Positions 36,376-51,100 of a stretch of 64,000 nucleotides of DNA are shown here, piece after piece. The translations under genes were made by a program, and so were the position numbers. The DNA is from Davidsoniella eucalypti (Eukaryota; Ascomycota; Sordariomycetes; Microascales; Ceratocystidaceae), in NCBI GenBank assembly GCA_004009845.1, contig RMBW01000004.1:372001-436000 (forward strand). Reading direction: 5' to 3'. Numbering within the stretch: the stretch's first letter is position 1; every line of letters starts with the position of its first letter. Below the pieces are notes generated by a model. It did not search any database. It was not told where the DNA came from and was given only the letters and a program-made list of their open reading frames with translations.

Positions 36376-39060
36376 CTACAAGCTAGCATTGCTTTTGACA
36401 AGTTTATTCTAGAACGAAGATTAACCTTTATATCGTGGACATAAGCGAAAGTGAGATATTGACGCTTTTGACAACATTAGCCTGATAGATATAAAGGAAC
36501 CTCAGTTTCGAGCCAAAAGAGGAAACATCCATGCATTACACACATAGAAAGTGCATATCTGTATGTACAAATATACACATCACACATCACATAATAAGAC
36601 ACAGCATGAATCATTATATTCGGTGAAGCACTTATGGCTGTACTATCCTGCAAGATTCCAGGCCGTAATACATAGTTTGTTCTATATAGACAATTGCAGA
36701 TATACACCCCTAGAAAAGCTAGCCGAGCCTATAAGTCGAACACCATTGTTTTCGTGAGACAGGGCTTGGGGAGAAAGTTCCATACACTAGCTTATCGACT
36801 CTAGGCTTTCTTTTAACAACGTACTAGGTAGGAAAAAATACCTACTTTGGGATGATATAGCCGCAATTGTGTATCGTTTACATGCAGTGGCCAGCTTTGA
36901 GGCTTGCTGTTCTTTATTTTGGATCGTTTTTCTTCTTCCATCTTCCGCGCATCACGTTATGATAGCCGACAAGTTTAATAGTAAAAAGCACTACAAACCG
37001 CAAAACATGTACAGATATGTGTGAACAGACGATTGAAGAAGATAAGATTACCTTTTCAGAAGGATAAGATAGCTAGAGTGCTATTCTATTTATTTATTGA
37101 AATATATCTGGTAGGCATATAGACATAAATAATAAATAAAATCTATCTAGAATATCGCTTATCAACCAATAATAGTGTAGTAACGACACGGGACGAGACG
37201 CAGGTAAGAAAAAAAAACAAAAAAAACAATGGATTTACAGCCTGATCATTTTAGAAGTTGAATAGAACAAGTATTGAATATTCCTTGATTATTGAAAATC
37301 CAGCACAAGATGGGTTCTAGATACGAAACCCATCAATAGAAGAGAGGGCTGATTTGTCCCTCTCTAAAGATAGAAATAATATATTAGTATAACTATTAGA
37401 TGACATATCATATATGAAAAAAAAAAAGGGCTGGATCTGCAGAAAAGAAACCCCAAAGAACAGCCGGGGTATCATTGATGTTGAATATCTCGTCTACAAA
37501 GCCTTCCCCGATGTGTAGATGAGACATAGCTAGACCGCCTTTACACATTATGAATGATGGACAGGGTTGTGGAAATGAGATCACATCTTAGGAATCGTGG
37601 GTAGTTTTCGTTTTGGGCATAGATAAACACTCTCTGTCGTATATTGTTGTGATAGCTCAAGCTTCAGGATACTCGATTGAGGCATACAGCACATTTGCTA
37701 CATATTATGCCCTTTTTCAGGCTCAACGTTGCATCTACCAATCTACGTGCCATTTCTTCACTTGTACATGTACAGTCATGTGGTGCTGTTTGTTCTCTTT
37801 GCCTGAATATTTGACAAAGTACAAGCTTGCTATTTTTTTTAAACCTCCTTTGACCGAATAAAGCCAAAGAGCGTCGAAGGATACGACTCTAGAGCACAGA
37901 TTATTCGGCTACCCTGTCAACCAAAGTGTATGAGTAAGTTGTATATCTGTAGTTATATACCATGACGTCACATTTTCCTTTTGATAAAGCAAAACCGATA
38001 AAACTCGGTATATTATAGCCGGGGTGTGTGTTGAATAAAGGCAGAAACCAGGGAAACTGACAGGGTTCTGTCTTGATTTTATTAATTTACATTTTATTTA
38101 CACACCTTTCTCAAATCCAAATTTGGATTCATTTACACGTTGGCCATCAAGTTGCATACACAGGACAGCTCAGTAAGTATCGTCTGTGAAATCACGGAGA
38201 CTGAGGGGAGGCCCATGGCGTAAATCCAGATATATACAGTCATGGTGTACCAACAAAGCATCGATACGCTTCTTTTTTATTTTTATTTTTTAAAGTTGCT
38301 TGATAGCCGACATCTACTAATTGTGATAGTCTTGGGCTGATGTGGAAGAAGATCTGAGAACCCCCATCCTGTATTCTTATTTCGTACCTGCGAAGGTTTT
38401 TCCATTCTCATTTTCCCTGGCCCATTCCAAGGTTTATATCGCCCCAAGACCTTCCTCCTAGTTAGAGGATCGACGAGCTGATAGTTGTATCCGGAACCAA
38501 CCACGGATGGAAGTAAACTGGCGCGTTTGCTGTCAAAAGAAGAATTACAGAAGAGATAGACGCGAGGCAATAGGCGAATGGAAAGAAGATTCCAAGCGAT
38601 ATGAACCAGAATATAAGACTCGAAAAGGAAGCATGATACCAAATGTATTGGCTCCCGGACCTGGGCTGTGATATTCGAGAGGCAGACGAGAGAGGCAAAC
38701 GACATGTATTAAAGTTGATATAGTTACACGGAAATTCAGATATATGCAATGCGGGTTGATGTTGTTCGCCCAAGACGAGAGACAGACAACGATGAAGAAA
38801 TGTTGACGGCGTCTATTGCGAGAACTCGGTGCTTGTATGCCACGATGTTGGAATCTGGCAAATGAAAGAAACGGAACAATAGTATACATGCACAAGTGCT
38901 TACGTGAGGAAGTTTCCAAAATGTACAAGGGGACAAGGGGGATCGTCTCGTACTAGATGAATACATCAATTGGTCTACATATAGAGCTGATATACAGGTG
39001 TAATTTCATCCAATGTTAAACTCTATGTCCCTGCCCAGCTACAAATCATGCCATATGGCT

Positions 39061-39102
39061 GTGGCTTTCTGGTTGTGGCTTTCTTTTTGTGGCTTTCTGT
39101 TT
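39061..39102 (+). repeat. Tandem repeat, 3 x 14 bp
   Basis: Three exactly adjacent 14-base units share GTGGCTTTCT followed by GGTT, TTTT and GTTT (39061-39074, 39075-39088, 39089-39102). It is a small minisatellite near the centre of the gene-free interval. Only the last four bases vary. Confidence 0.85.
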
Positions 39103-42100
39103 GAAGACATTTGGCTGCTTGCATGTAGAATATGAATGATTCTATAAGTGTGTCTGGATGTGGTTGTCACATCCGGGACCCGGTACAATGGCGTTTGTGT
39201 TTCACCTCATATACACATGTACAGATATCGACCGGAACATGATACCCGGAGGTAGCACTGAAATTCGATAACAACATCTAGATTTAATGGATAAGAGATT
39301 AGGGCGACTAACACCAAGGCGATCATGGTATTGGACAGTAGAGCATCATTTCTTGGGCACTTTGTATCGTAGCTAGTTGTCTGACGAACTGTTGTATCTA
39401 AGTTCATACTTTCTTTTATTATTATGCCTTCTTACCGCACCCGCCTGTCTTCTTGTTTGCTTTAGCCTCCCCTACTTCCAGAAGAACATGTATATGCGAG
39501 ATCAATGAAAAATAGAAAGAAAGAAAAAGCAGCCGTCATCCTGATACAAGCCCGAGGCAGGAGACTTGCCATTATCTTGATCTCATGGTAGGAACTTGCT
39601 TACCTCCTCGGACTGAAGAGGTATGGAAATATAACAAACAGAAAAAAAGGGCCTAGTTCCTTGAGATACATGGAGAGCAATGTATCCCTCGACTCGTATC
39701 ATCAGCCCAGAAAGCAGGGGAGCAGATCAACGAACAAAACCCATGTCTCCGGGGATAAAACCTAGTTCTTCCGGAAGCTTTTTTCGCTTGCGTATACATT
39801 GAGTAACTAATTCTGGGATCTCTCGGATATCAGCTTGTTGTTGAGTTCGAAACGAATGATGAAAGAAGAACTGATGTTTTCTACCAAGACTGTCCTAGCC
39901 CAACAAAATACATGATACATAACTTTCTCCAGTCCGTTTGTGTGATTGTGATTTGTTGCTGTTTTTTTTTTTTTCTGGGCTGAGGTTGTTTATCCGGGTT
40001 CTCGGGGATGATGATCCGGATGGCACTAGGGGCAAGGGGAAGGAGAGAGCCAAGCCAGCTGGGCAGGTCTCTTTTGAGAGTGTTTGCTTCAGAAGATGTG
40101 CTTGGCACGCTGTGATCAGCTGTCCTCTTGGTAATAATCGACTATCAACACGCCAGTCACACTTGTTGGCAGGAAAAAGTCGTTTGACACCAAGTACAGA
40201 TAATTTTGTGACTCGGCAGGGCAGCTGGCAACAACAGCCAATCATGTTTTCTGGCGACTCTCTTATTCTACATACGTATATGTGGACTATCGAACAGTGA
40301 CCGTGTCCCCTTTATAGTGGAACGGATGTGCAAAGGAAGGCGTGCGACTGGCTTGGCCCCTTTTTCCATTTTTCTGATATATATCTCTGTATTTGCTATT
40401 GCTGCAGCCCCGTCGCTGTTGCTTTTCTTTGTTGCTTTTCTCTAGCCTCAGAAGTGCGTACATGTATCAATGCATCTGTGCAGATGTTTGTAAATAGACC
40501 GCTAGTGCTGGAAACAGGCCCAAATCGGTTCAGTGGCCAATAGCTGCTGCAACGGTCGTTCTGCGGGACGTCGTATCCAGGGAAAGCTTGATGGCGCCCC
40601 CTTCTTTCTTATTTTCTTATTTCGAGCACACCCCCTCGATATCATAGCTTATTCTCCCGTTTGATCGTTCAAGAGCATGAAGCGAATTTTGGGCTGGCTC
40701 TCATATGCTAGCTTATGCTAGTGAAATGGCCTATGTGACCCTACATGAAGCATTATGACAAAATACACGGCAAGTAGGACGGGCCTGAGGCGGGCTACGT
40801 GAAACCCTGATCTGATAGTTGCCTTTTTCTCTTTTTCTTTTTTCCCTACTTGTCTAGGCTAGGGTCTTGTGGTGAAAGGGAAAAAAAGACTGAATTTCGG
40901 GGAAGGGCGGATACCAAACCGCCCCAGATCGAAGCTAATATAATATGCACATGCTAAAAAATAAAATAAAATACATGTAATAACCACGGCCACGACACCC
41001 CTGTACGCATAGCACCTTTTTTTGCTTCCGGATAAGGCCTTAGCGGAGCCAATCATTGTGTCCCAGCCCGTTGCACTGGGACAGCACCAAACCGGCGAAT
41101 GAATGGTCTCATGTTGCCCAGGAGGAGGAGCTTGAACTCTCAGACTAGAAACCAGCGAAGACCGAGAGAAACATGACAGAGTGGGAAGCTGGAAGCTGGA
41201 CCACGACAAGAGCCGGCGGCTGGAAAGCAACTTGATTGGCGTGAAGCCATCTCCAGTGTTTCCGTACTTGTCAGCGCTGTTACTTGGGCACAGGCCTTCT
41301 TTTTCCGGCTTGGAGGAAAATAGATTAATAAAAGCCGGGTTTATTGGTGTTTCCAGTGGTCACTTGCACGTTATAGGAACACACTCATAAGTAAAAACAT
41401 GACAGGAGGGAAGCAAGAGGGGCGTAGCATTGTGCTAGACTGCCGTTGTCAGTGGCCTTGGATTTCGCAAACACCGCCAAGAATAGCAAAGCTCTGTCTC
41501 CTTACCACTACTCTATGCACGGCAACTCTATAGCTTGGTGTTCTGAGGCTTGAACTACGCAGCTGCATACAGCATAGCAAGCCAGGCGTCCTTGATACCA
41601 GCAGACCTCCAGTGATTCCCAGATCACCGTTACGTCAATCAAAGTACACGATAGCCGACTTGCTGCGTTGGCAGATACAGAGCTGAATGGGCAGACACAA
41701 GCACAAATGATACGCTGATTGGAATCTTAAAGCTGCAGAGAGCCAATAGCTAATAAGACAGCATCATGCTAGTAGTCTAATGTAAGCCCTAGTACTCACT
41801 GATGATAAGAGAGAAAAGTCGGTTACAGAGCACACATGCTTGAAATTGCACTGAATACTTGATTCGTTGTTCACGGTCCTTGTTGGGCTGAACAATCACA
41901 TTGTCACGCTGACTTGGATTCTATTTTCTTGAATCAAGTGATCACTTGAGCTGAATGAACCGCGCTTTATACTGTATGATTTGACTATAGATACGATTGG
42001 TTGATCTTCAAGGAATTCTTGTACAAATACACTCACATAGCTCATGAAAGGGATACGATATAGCCCGTCTTTTTTTTTTTAATAGTTTATTTTTTTCTTT

Positions 42101-45100
42101 TTAATCTAGCAGGAATATAATAGAATTACATATGATGCATAATCATGCACAATTACATCATTAGTTATATCTTGGTAGAAACTGCCATAACCAGTACCAT
42201 CGTCTAGTAATTGGAGACGGCCAGTATCTGGATGATAGTTACTACTTATGCTCGTTTTATTTTTATTTTTTATAACCACTTTTGCTTCTTCTCCAACTTC
42301 TTGGTTCTTGGATTGTTAGTCAACCTTCCAGGCCTTGTACTTTTATAGATGTCAACTGTCTCTCTTTTTTCCCCCAGAATGGTTATATCTGTACCAAAGA
42401 AGGATAAACAAATGTGGAAGTTATTCCCGGTCAACGATATCAGCGGGCGTAGCATAAACATATTTCCTTTTTTTTCTTCTTTTTTGTATAAAGGGATAAT
42501 GTATATCAGCCTAAATGGATCTTCTAAAAGTCAGGCATCGAGGAACCGTTTTTCTTCAGCCAGATCATATCATATATGACGAATACATTCATAATTGCTT
42601 TTTTCTTTTTTTCCTTCCTAAGCTCGCTGTGTCCCTTCTTCTATAGAATATCTCATGTGTAGTAACAATTATGGATGCTAACTTGAATATGACACGTTCA
42701 TGAAGGGATTCCTGGCATAAATGATGGGATGTACATGACGCTCCATGGCTTATTTCCACCCAAGACAGTGAATTAAGATGAACAGTATTCTCTAGGGTAG
42801 TATTCATAGCTGATGCCCTTCCAGCCCAAATATAACATCATCGTATGCAAACAGAAATGAAAAAAATATGAAACATTGTTTTTGTCTTACAGTCTCTATC
42901 ATCTCAAGCAATCTTTCCTAGGTTTTTGATGCAGGCTGAAAGACCGCTCTGCATGATCAGCTCAGGACCCTGTTTTGGACATACTAATCAGAACGGTTGC
43001 CAGTTCATATGACCTATTCAATATCCTCTGTAACTTGTGTCCTTTACTTGATATATGATGCTTGCAGCAAATATCAGGCTGTCCCTTCTAGCAAAACAAG
43101 CGGTGAGCTGTAGAATAGATGCACCGTCACTTGTTGTGCTGGCTAGGCATTGAGCTATGCAGTAGATTTAATGCTGTTTGCTTATATGGCTGGGAACTAT
43201 GCAAGTTACAATGAGTTACTGCATAGTGCCTCTAATTAGCTTGTATAGATAGGTCACCAATAATTCAGTTCTGGCATCTTGGAAGTACATACTGATATAT
43301 GTTATGGATACCTGTTTATGTGCTTCCAGAGGCTACTCTAGACCCATTTGAACCGGCCCATCACCTACATATTCTGTGACTATTCATGTGGTATATCTTC
43401 TTGTGTTATGAGTAGGTTAAAATGCAAACATATATGTACAGATGCATGTAGTTATTTGTTCCATCGGGCAAGGGCTCCTTTAGGCTATCAAGCCACTGAT
43501 AATATCGCGCATCAGCGTATTTTATGCACCTGGTTATTCCTGATGGTTGACTTGACTGTCCAGTACCTCCCGCCTCATCTAGCCCACGATGGAAGTGTCC
43601 TTTCCGGTAGCTTAGCTAACCCAGTAGGATAGCTAGAAACAGCACAGCTACTACTCCTACGATCTTACAATGTGGCTTCTATAAATCCTCCATCGAGGAG
43701 GCAGGAGGAGGCTTTTCTTCCATTTCGGGCTGGGGATTTTTGCCGCTGCGAAAGCTCGTTGACTTACATGTGTGATTTCGTGCATCGATCCAGAAAAGAA
43801 ATGATAGGAAAAAGGAAAGAAAAGAAATGCAGACGTAATTTATCCCTTCTTGGTAGTAGCAGCTTTGAGTTTTATATATATCCATCCCCTTTTATAGCAT
43901 TACATAGAACAAGGTTCAAGAGCTTGTGTTCAAATCCACGACGATGCCCATGAAAGCTCGCCTAACCAAAAGCCTCCTGGGTAGAATATACATTATAAAC
44001 AGTCTTGTAAGATGGCCTTGACCATATGCTATCTATTTCAAGCGCCGGCTACCTTTAGAACGCATGATCTGATACTTTGCCGTTGTATTTGTGGCTTTCT
44101 GGAACTCGCCGTCTGTACATCCGACAAGTCAGCAGGCCACCACTTTCATTCTTTACTGGCTTATATCAACTCAACCTTGCATATATCATATTGGGATATC
44201 AGGCATGGATTTTTGACAATGGCTTTTATTTAGTGCAGCCGGATTTTGATCACACGCCCCTCTCCTCTCTTCCGGTCTCTACATGTAGAGTTACTGGGCT
44301 TTAGAGATATCAACCACTACGCCATAATACCCCGACCACATGTCATTCAGATGATCCTGAGGAGTGGATATTAGAGCCAGTTCTTCATATGCGAGGGAGG
44401 ATACTAAACAATCATGATTCGTTCGCTCTCTGTATGTTGCGCTCTTTCTTTCTAGCCAGGTGAAGTGGCTAGTTATCTCTGATGAGTCAATATATACAGG
44501 TTTTGACATTTAGGAAAATCGCGGTTTCGTTGGGACAAGCATGTTATAAGAACCATGGCAGATGTGGTGACGGGGCTTAAGGAGAGTCAGGTATCTTGTC
44601 GCAATGGGGAAAGACTCCCAGGAGATCGCGATAGTGAGGCTTTATGCTTTCTGTTATGGACGAGGGTCTGATCTTCCGTGACAAAATAAGAACAACGAAC
44701 AGCTCTAGAAAGTTGTAAGGGTGCCATACAACGGAAGAAAAGACCCGGCCAAGGATATCTATGTTTGCTGTCATCTCTCCCTGTCTCTCTCTGTCAGCGT
44801 GGGGAGCCTACCCTTTCTTCCGCCTCGGCGCAACAGCCCTTGCCAAACTGGAGGACTCGACTTAGCCTCGCTTCAATTTTCGATACAGGTGGCTTATACG
44901 GACGTGTTAGATGCTGTCCGTCTGTAATTGATTGAACATGGCATGTTGATGTTGAATGACTTGTCTTTCTCCCTCAAAGAGGGAGGGGCTTAATGCCGGG
45001 GATTCTCTGATAATCGCCGAGACACCATCTGTGATTCCTATAGCAAGGGATTACATTACCGCTTTTCAAGGCAAGAAAACAAGAACAAAGGCGCTGATGC

Positions 45101-48100
45101 TATGTCATATCGACAGCCCAAACGGCCCGGGGAAGACGGTATATAGTCCCGTAACGCATGACGGCCATACATATTACATGGACCCCCCTCGACTTGCTGC
45201 TCGTTTGGCTTTGGGGGGGGGATGGGTCGGAACATCGATACAAACATAAGGTATTCCTAAATGTCTTGCCCTTTGGGCTCTATCCGGCCCATGTGACGTC
45301 AGGATGTCCATAGCAAGCGACCTACAACTATGTGCCGTCGAACGCTGATAGGATAGCCAGGCGGAGCGCCACCTCGCAGTGTAGCCGAGGCAATGGACTG
45401 GTTGTTGATGCATTGGGCGTGGTGTCTGTTGTGTTGTAAAAGCACGAGTACATGAGCCACCGGGTTGCATAAGTACAGATGCGCTGGCCAACATACTTGC
45501 CAGCCCAAGATATCACAGAATGGATGGCCGTGGTAAAGTGGTACAAAATGCTTGCGATATTACGGGCGGTGTGATATGTCGAACTGCAAAACGGCAACTG
45601 CAATTCGTATTCCACGGCCATTTACATTTACCTACCATGCAATTGGCCTATATTTTGGATTTGTGGATTGATCGAGAAGGTACAGCACGATTTTGGTGGA
45701 CCCTGTTGAGATGACTTTGATCTATGCAACTGCTTTGCCAGTCGATGTAGTTTGTAAGCATTGTACCATATCATTATCAATCATGGCATTGTGCTATAGC
45801 CTTCGTTTCTCCTTGAATTGTCAAGTACAGTCAACAAAGTCCCACCAAGCCATGAATCAGCCCGCACAGGAATAGGAATATAAACGTCCATGCAATTCGA
45901 TATGCCATGATACCATGTCTTCCCCAGCCTCCGCATATGGAATATCGAAAATAGCATGGCATACCTACCGTCTGCTTCCTCCTCCCACACTTGAGCAGCC
46001 TTTCGCGACCTTTTCCATCGCTTTTCCCTTATATTTGTCAGACGGGGCGTCCTGTTTGACTCAACTGACCGCCCAATTGCCAGCCCATTAACATAGTCTG
46101 ACAAAAACGGCATATTGCTATCCATTTGTCGAAGCTGTTTGTGGTCGAAAATGGATACATCTACCTAGATCAAGATCAAGCCCCCTCTCCCGAAGCGAGG
46201 CACTCTGCCGCTGTCCGACACGTTTAAACGATGTTTATAACACCCAACACTCACGAACTAGCTTATAAACTATATAGGCTGTGGCTCTAAGTGGGATATA
46301 ACATCCCATATGCACTGGCTGTTGAACGCTCGGCCTTTGTCACTGGTCAATGCAGTTGTCATCCAGGATCTATGCCGGAAGGGGGCTCCTAATTCCCCGG
46401 TCGCGCTAGATCTGCTTCCATTGTGCTTTCTATCGCGCCCTGTCGAATAACACAACAACACATGTTGATATATTAGCTAGCAAAACAATGTTTTGAGCGT
46501 GGAAATCAAGTAGTCAGTCAGTGTGAATATCAATACACGGGTTGCTTTCTTGAATTTGAGTTATTTTTTCTAATTCATCAACAAGTTTCCACGCAGGCCT
46601 CATACTGACAAATGTACATACATATATGCCACCTTGCAATCAAGATTTCCAAAACTACGTACGATTTTTTTCCTCCATAATTTTAAGCCATAGCAGCCCA
46701 ACGAATAACGGCCTAATACTCTGAAACAAAACTTAATGTCCCTCGCTTGATATTTCCACTAGCACATATATGAACAAATGTAGCCTGTTACAGCACAAAG
46801 ACCGCCCGCCACCAGCCCGCTGCACCAAGTTATGCCGTCTTCTCCTTCTACAGCCTATAAAAGCGTCTCATCATAACAGCAAGCTAATACGTAGCTTACC
46901 ATTCAGCTGCCCAGTCTCCTCCTTCTATGGGTGTGGTCGCACACGGCAAGCTTCCCCGGAGTGACACACGTTAGATTTCCTTACTGTGCTTGCTATAGTT
47001 CGGGGCACGATACACTAATCGTAGCTGAGCTTGCGTATGATTGCCTCTTTTAGCGTCTTTTTTTCCATTGGACAAGAACATGCCACAAAAGATCGGCTTT
47101 TTCCACTTCAGACAGGTGATGATAACCCTACCATGTACGTACAAACCCTAGAGGCGATCTCATCTAACAACGAAAATCGCATGATCCATGTCTTGGGCCA
47201 TCATGATATCAACTCTAAACTCTATATGTAACATTTTGTCGGACCTACATTGTTATGTAAGTTTGTTTTAAGGCTTCCCATGTTCCCTGCTTAAACCCAG
47301 CAAACAATAGCAAACAATACATTAACTACAACCTCTGGTTACTGCAGAATGAAACACACAAGATGGCGCAGCAATAGGCATATTCGACAGCTACACTGCT
47401 CCATAAAGTATAGAGACGTGATAGTCATAGTGTTTTGAACAGGCATATCAATGGGAGATACCACGAACAACTGCCTGCGATGTATTGTTGCTGGTAGTAT
47501 AGGCGCCGTCCATTCTCCCTGAAGTATGCTTCTATGGCGAGGTCAACATGACCTCAAATTCAAGTACACCACATGTCTGAGTTGTGGCGCCCAACACGTA
47601 GATAAACGCTGGGCCATGCAGATATACCTAATATAGTATTTTGTAAAACTAGGTAGCATGGGCTACTGAACTATACATATTACAGTTTAGACGGCCCGGG
47701 TTCTACCAAAAAGAACTCAGACATGCATAATTGTCAGCAAGAATATTATGCATGCGCTGGCTACAGATATATGCGGGCATGCTAGCAAAATGGGATATTA
47801 TTGCCTAAATTAGTACTCTTTATATGAACGGAACAAAGTACTGAATCTTATGGAAGATTGATATCTGTAGGTACTTTCTTAGCTATTTACAGAAATGAGT
47901 GAGTCACTATTGTGTAGTTGAGAAGGGGTGTCCTTAGACTTTTGCTATCCGACAGTACATATATATGCTAGGGATTTAATTATGGTAATAGAAGTATGGT
48001 GCCTTCCAGGGCTCAGAAGCCTGTTAGATATAGCGAGTGGCAGGTATACAGACAAATATGTAGTAGTTAAACCTTGTAAATTGATAAGATTTGTATCATG

Positions 48101-51100
48101 GTGCATATGGCTTTGGAAAAGTATGAGAAAATATATACAAAAACGACCTTGAAGCGGCACGTTAAATCGGTTTAGTCTATGTTTTGTATAATCGAAGAAA
48201 CAACATGTGACGTCGAATAGCAACGGAGATATCCCTAGCGAGGCCATGAGCATAACCGAGGACATATCTGACAATATAGGACTGAATTGGTTCTTTTTAC
48301 ATCTCTGATGCTGAGACTATCATACTGACAACCCGCTGTATCACATTTGTATTTTTTTTTTTTAGTTTTTGGGTTTCACACCCCCTCCCTCCTCCTTGCA
48401 GCCTACCAAGCGCCGTCATATCAGCCAGAGGTGGAACTTCTCGATGTACGGCACCCAACATCGTTAAAACAACATGATATAACTTGGGCAGAGACAAAGG
48501 GAGGGGGGTGGAGACTAGAGGATTTGGTTGAAACCTGCTATAGCGATGTGATGTAGCTGTACATTGTTTACTAAATGTGAAGCTTTGCTCCGTGTTTGTT
48601 GAAAGAGAAAAAGCAATAACAACAATAGAAAAACTGCAGAATTAAGTCGGTCATCCAGTTTTGCAGTCAAGGTCGTCTGGCTCGCCTACTAACCTAGACG
48701 GCAAGGGCCGGTTGACCATCTTGACAGCTGAAAGAACACAAACACAGATGTGATGCTAAGTCCAATAACGTGTCTTCTTTGAGGAAGCCAGACGAAGCGT
48801 CAACACAAAGTGTCACCGGATAGCGAGGCTAGAAGTCGAGGCAATGCTGATGTGATAGGAGTGGTTACATGTAAAGAGACCAACCGGAAATATGATAAGT
48901 GATGCCGACACGTCTCTGAGACTTGCAAAGCCACTGGGAAAGTGCTGTGATTACAGCATAAACACAATATAAGAAGTATTGCCTCGGATTCAACGGGGCT
49001 AAGCGTAATAAAGGGGGGGGAAAGGTGTATGTAGGAAGACGGAATGCTCATAAAAGATATGTTCATTGTGTTGGTCCATTAGAGAATGATAGATGTAATC
49101 AAATTACATATGATGTCGTATATGGTGGCGGTGGACGCCGGTGAAACAGCGCGCCGTCATCTGGGAGCCATATGTACGGAGTATTCTGTCACTTTTTCTG
49201 ATGGATATGGTATATATTGGGGTTTGCCATTACGAGGGCAATTAGGGGCACTGGACGCATGATGTCCTTGGTTGTCCCTTGCTCTGGCGGTTGTGTTAGA
49301 GGGGCAAACTCGAACATTGAGCCAGTGTATGAATAGTCACACTACCGTCTAACTGATAGAGACCTTGAAACTAGGCTAGGTATTGGTGCCCGAAACGGCT
49401 GATATGCTGACTGAGATGGCCCGGCTAGAGATACGCTGATATAGGCAGCCGGAACTTGTTCCCCGGGCTCCATAATGAAGTAATAGCAGAGCGAAGACAA
49501 GTCCATATGTGATGTGCTGTCACTGTTTTCGTTGGTGCGTCGAGAACGAATGTCAGACTAGCGACTTTTGCTTACGATGGATTGATATAGTACACTTGAT
49601 GCCAACCAGAATATGAGGGCATCATAAGCTCGGTATCGGCTATGAGATCACAAGAAGCGGTGAGCTACTATGACGCTCTCTGCTTGCACAGATAAGCCTT
49701 GAGTTTTACTACGTTGTTGGATTATATTAGGTGGAAATTGGACCGTGGAGTCACTGTTACGTTTTGTAGTTGGGCTAGCCAATATTGATAGGGCGATGTA
49801 TATCACTGTGATTGGCAGTTGGGAACTCGATGAATAGTGTCTGGTGTTTTGCACAACACGGTATATACTGCGTGACGGCTTTGCTATCACACATTATCAC
49901 CCGTTGAACCGACATAGCAACGTGTGTTTTGAACTCTGATGCTTGGATGAGATGTTTTGATAGAGAAGGCAGCCTGCGATCTGTACCACTCCCACTGTTT
50001 GTATAAGTCGTAGTTGTTTCCCTAGTACACATACAACGCATCACACAACACAGCCGTGGTGAAGTCTAGGCCAGCGGCTATAGCACGCGCACGTACGTCC
50101 TTTAGCGGAGGATAACGCTTCTGATCGAGGAGAGGCCGGCAAACCGTGATCTAATACTGAATTACCGACATTGCCTATTTGGTTGTTTCGCGTAAGAAGA
50201 AACCAAGAACCGCTCTCACTATGGCCGCAGCAAACGCCAGGCTGTGTTGTAGTGCATATACGCACTGACAATTTGTGCTCACGTTTGATAGACTGAACAT
50301 CACAGACATGGATGGAGGTGGAATATCTGTCTTGGCGGGGTAGAGAGACCAAAGAAGCAGATCGCCCTGGCCATTACCTCACACCTTGGCTATTTAGCAT
50401 ACAGATAGCACGCAATGTCTGTATACAGACACCCCACAGCCTCCATATGTTTTCTAGCGGTTGCGGCGGTTGGTGAAAAAACAAATACACAATAAACCCC
50501 GTAAATGGCTGTCAAAGGGCCTCGACGTTGTATTTGCCATCACATCCGGACTGTCTGTGGGAGCAATGGGATTTGAAGCTACAAAGAGCCGTAGTTTGCA
50601 TGCCGTATACGACATTTGGATGTCCTCATGGAATCGTATGTTCTCTGCCTTCGACATGTGATGATGTGCAAATCTTGGCTCTCACGACAGACATCCAGAT
50701 CGGTCATTTTGCATGTATTCGGCAGCGTCACATAAAAGGCCAGATGAGGGCATTCACACTGAGATGTGTGTGCTGTTTGATAGCACCCCCCTCCTGGCTC
50801 GTTTGAGAAACTATCATGAAGCCCCTGTCAGACAGCCTGGCTGTTTCTCAAGCTGATAAGTTCCAGAATCTGTACAGCACAACAATAGCAAAGAGCCTAT
50901 TGGGCCAGACTAGGCCTAGCAGACAGAAACTTGATTAGTTGTATGTATCTCGTGACAATAACAGCCATACGAGGAGTCGATGGGATACAGAAGACGCGAA
51001 GCCCCCCCTCCTGCATCACAGCGTCTCGTCTTGCCATGTAGGAAACGGGGAAGTAGCCAGGAAATGCAGACGAACAACGAAAAGCCAACGGAAAGGGACA

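Larger units (their letters stand above)
33975..39224. repeat. Dispersed motif ACATGTACAG, five copies
   Basis: Exact copies lie at 33975-33984, 34251-34260, 37005-37014, 37766-37775 and 39215-39224, all in plus orientation. Two continue identically as ACATGTACAGATAT (37005 and 39215). The palindromic core ACATGT or TACATGTA recurs more widely in the gene-free interval: ACATGTAC also at 28754 and 32689, and its complement GTACATGT at 21921, 40458 and 55728. One more GTACATGT lies outside the interval, at 4624. Confidence 0.7.

Noticed and set aside
38085..38095. ATTTACATTTT, an exact match to the budding-yeast origin consensus
   Set aside because: Filamentous ascomycetes do not rely on that consensus, and an 11-mer of this degeneracy is expected by chance in AT-rich DNA.
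38283..38928. Overlapping minus-strand frames of 140 and 127 codons
   Set aside because: Rich in Ser, Leu, Tyr and Cys with no motif, and they overlap each other in different frames. No intron signals link them into a longer gene.
41125..41140. tRNA-like GAGTTCAAGC on the minus strand
   Set aside because: T-stem pairing is incomplete and no matching acceptor arm occurs within 100 bases upstream.
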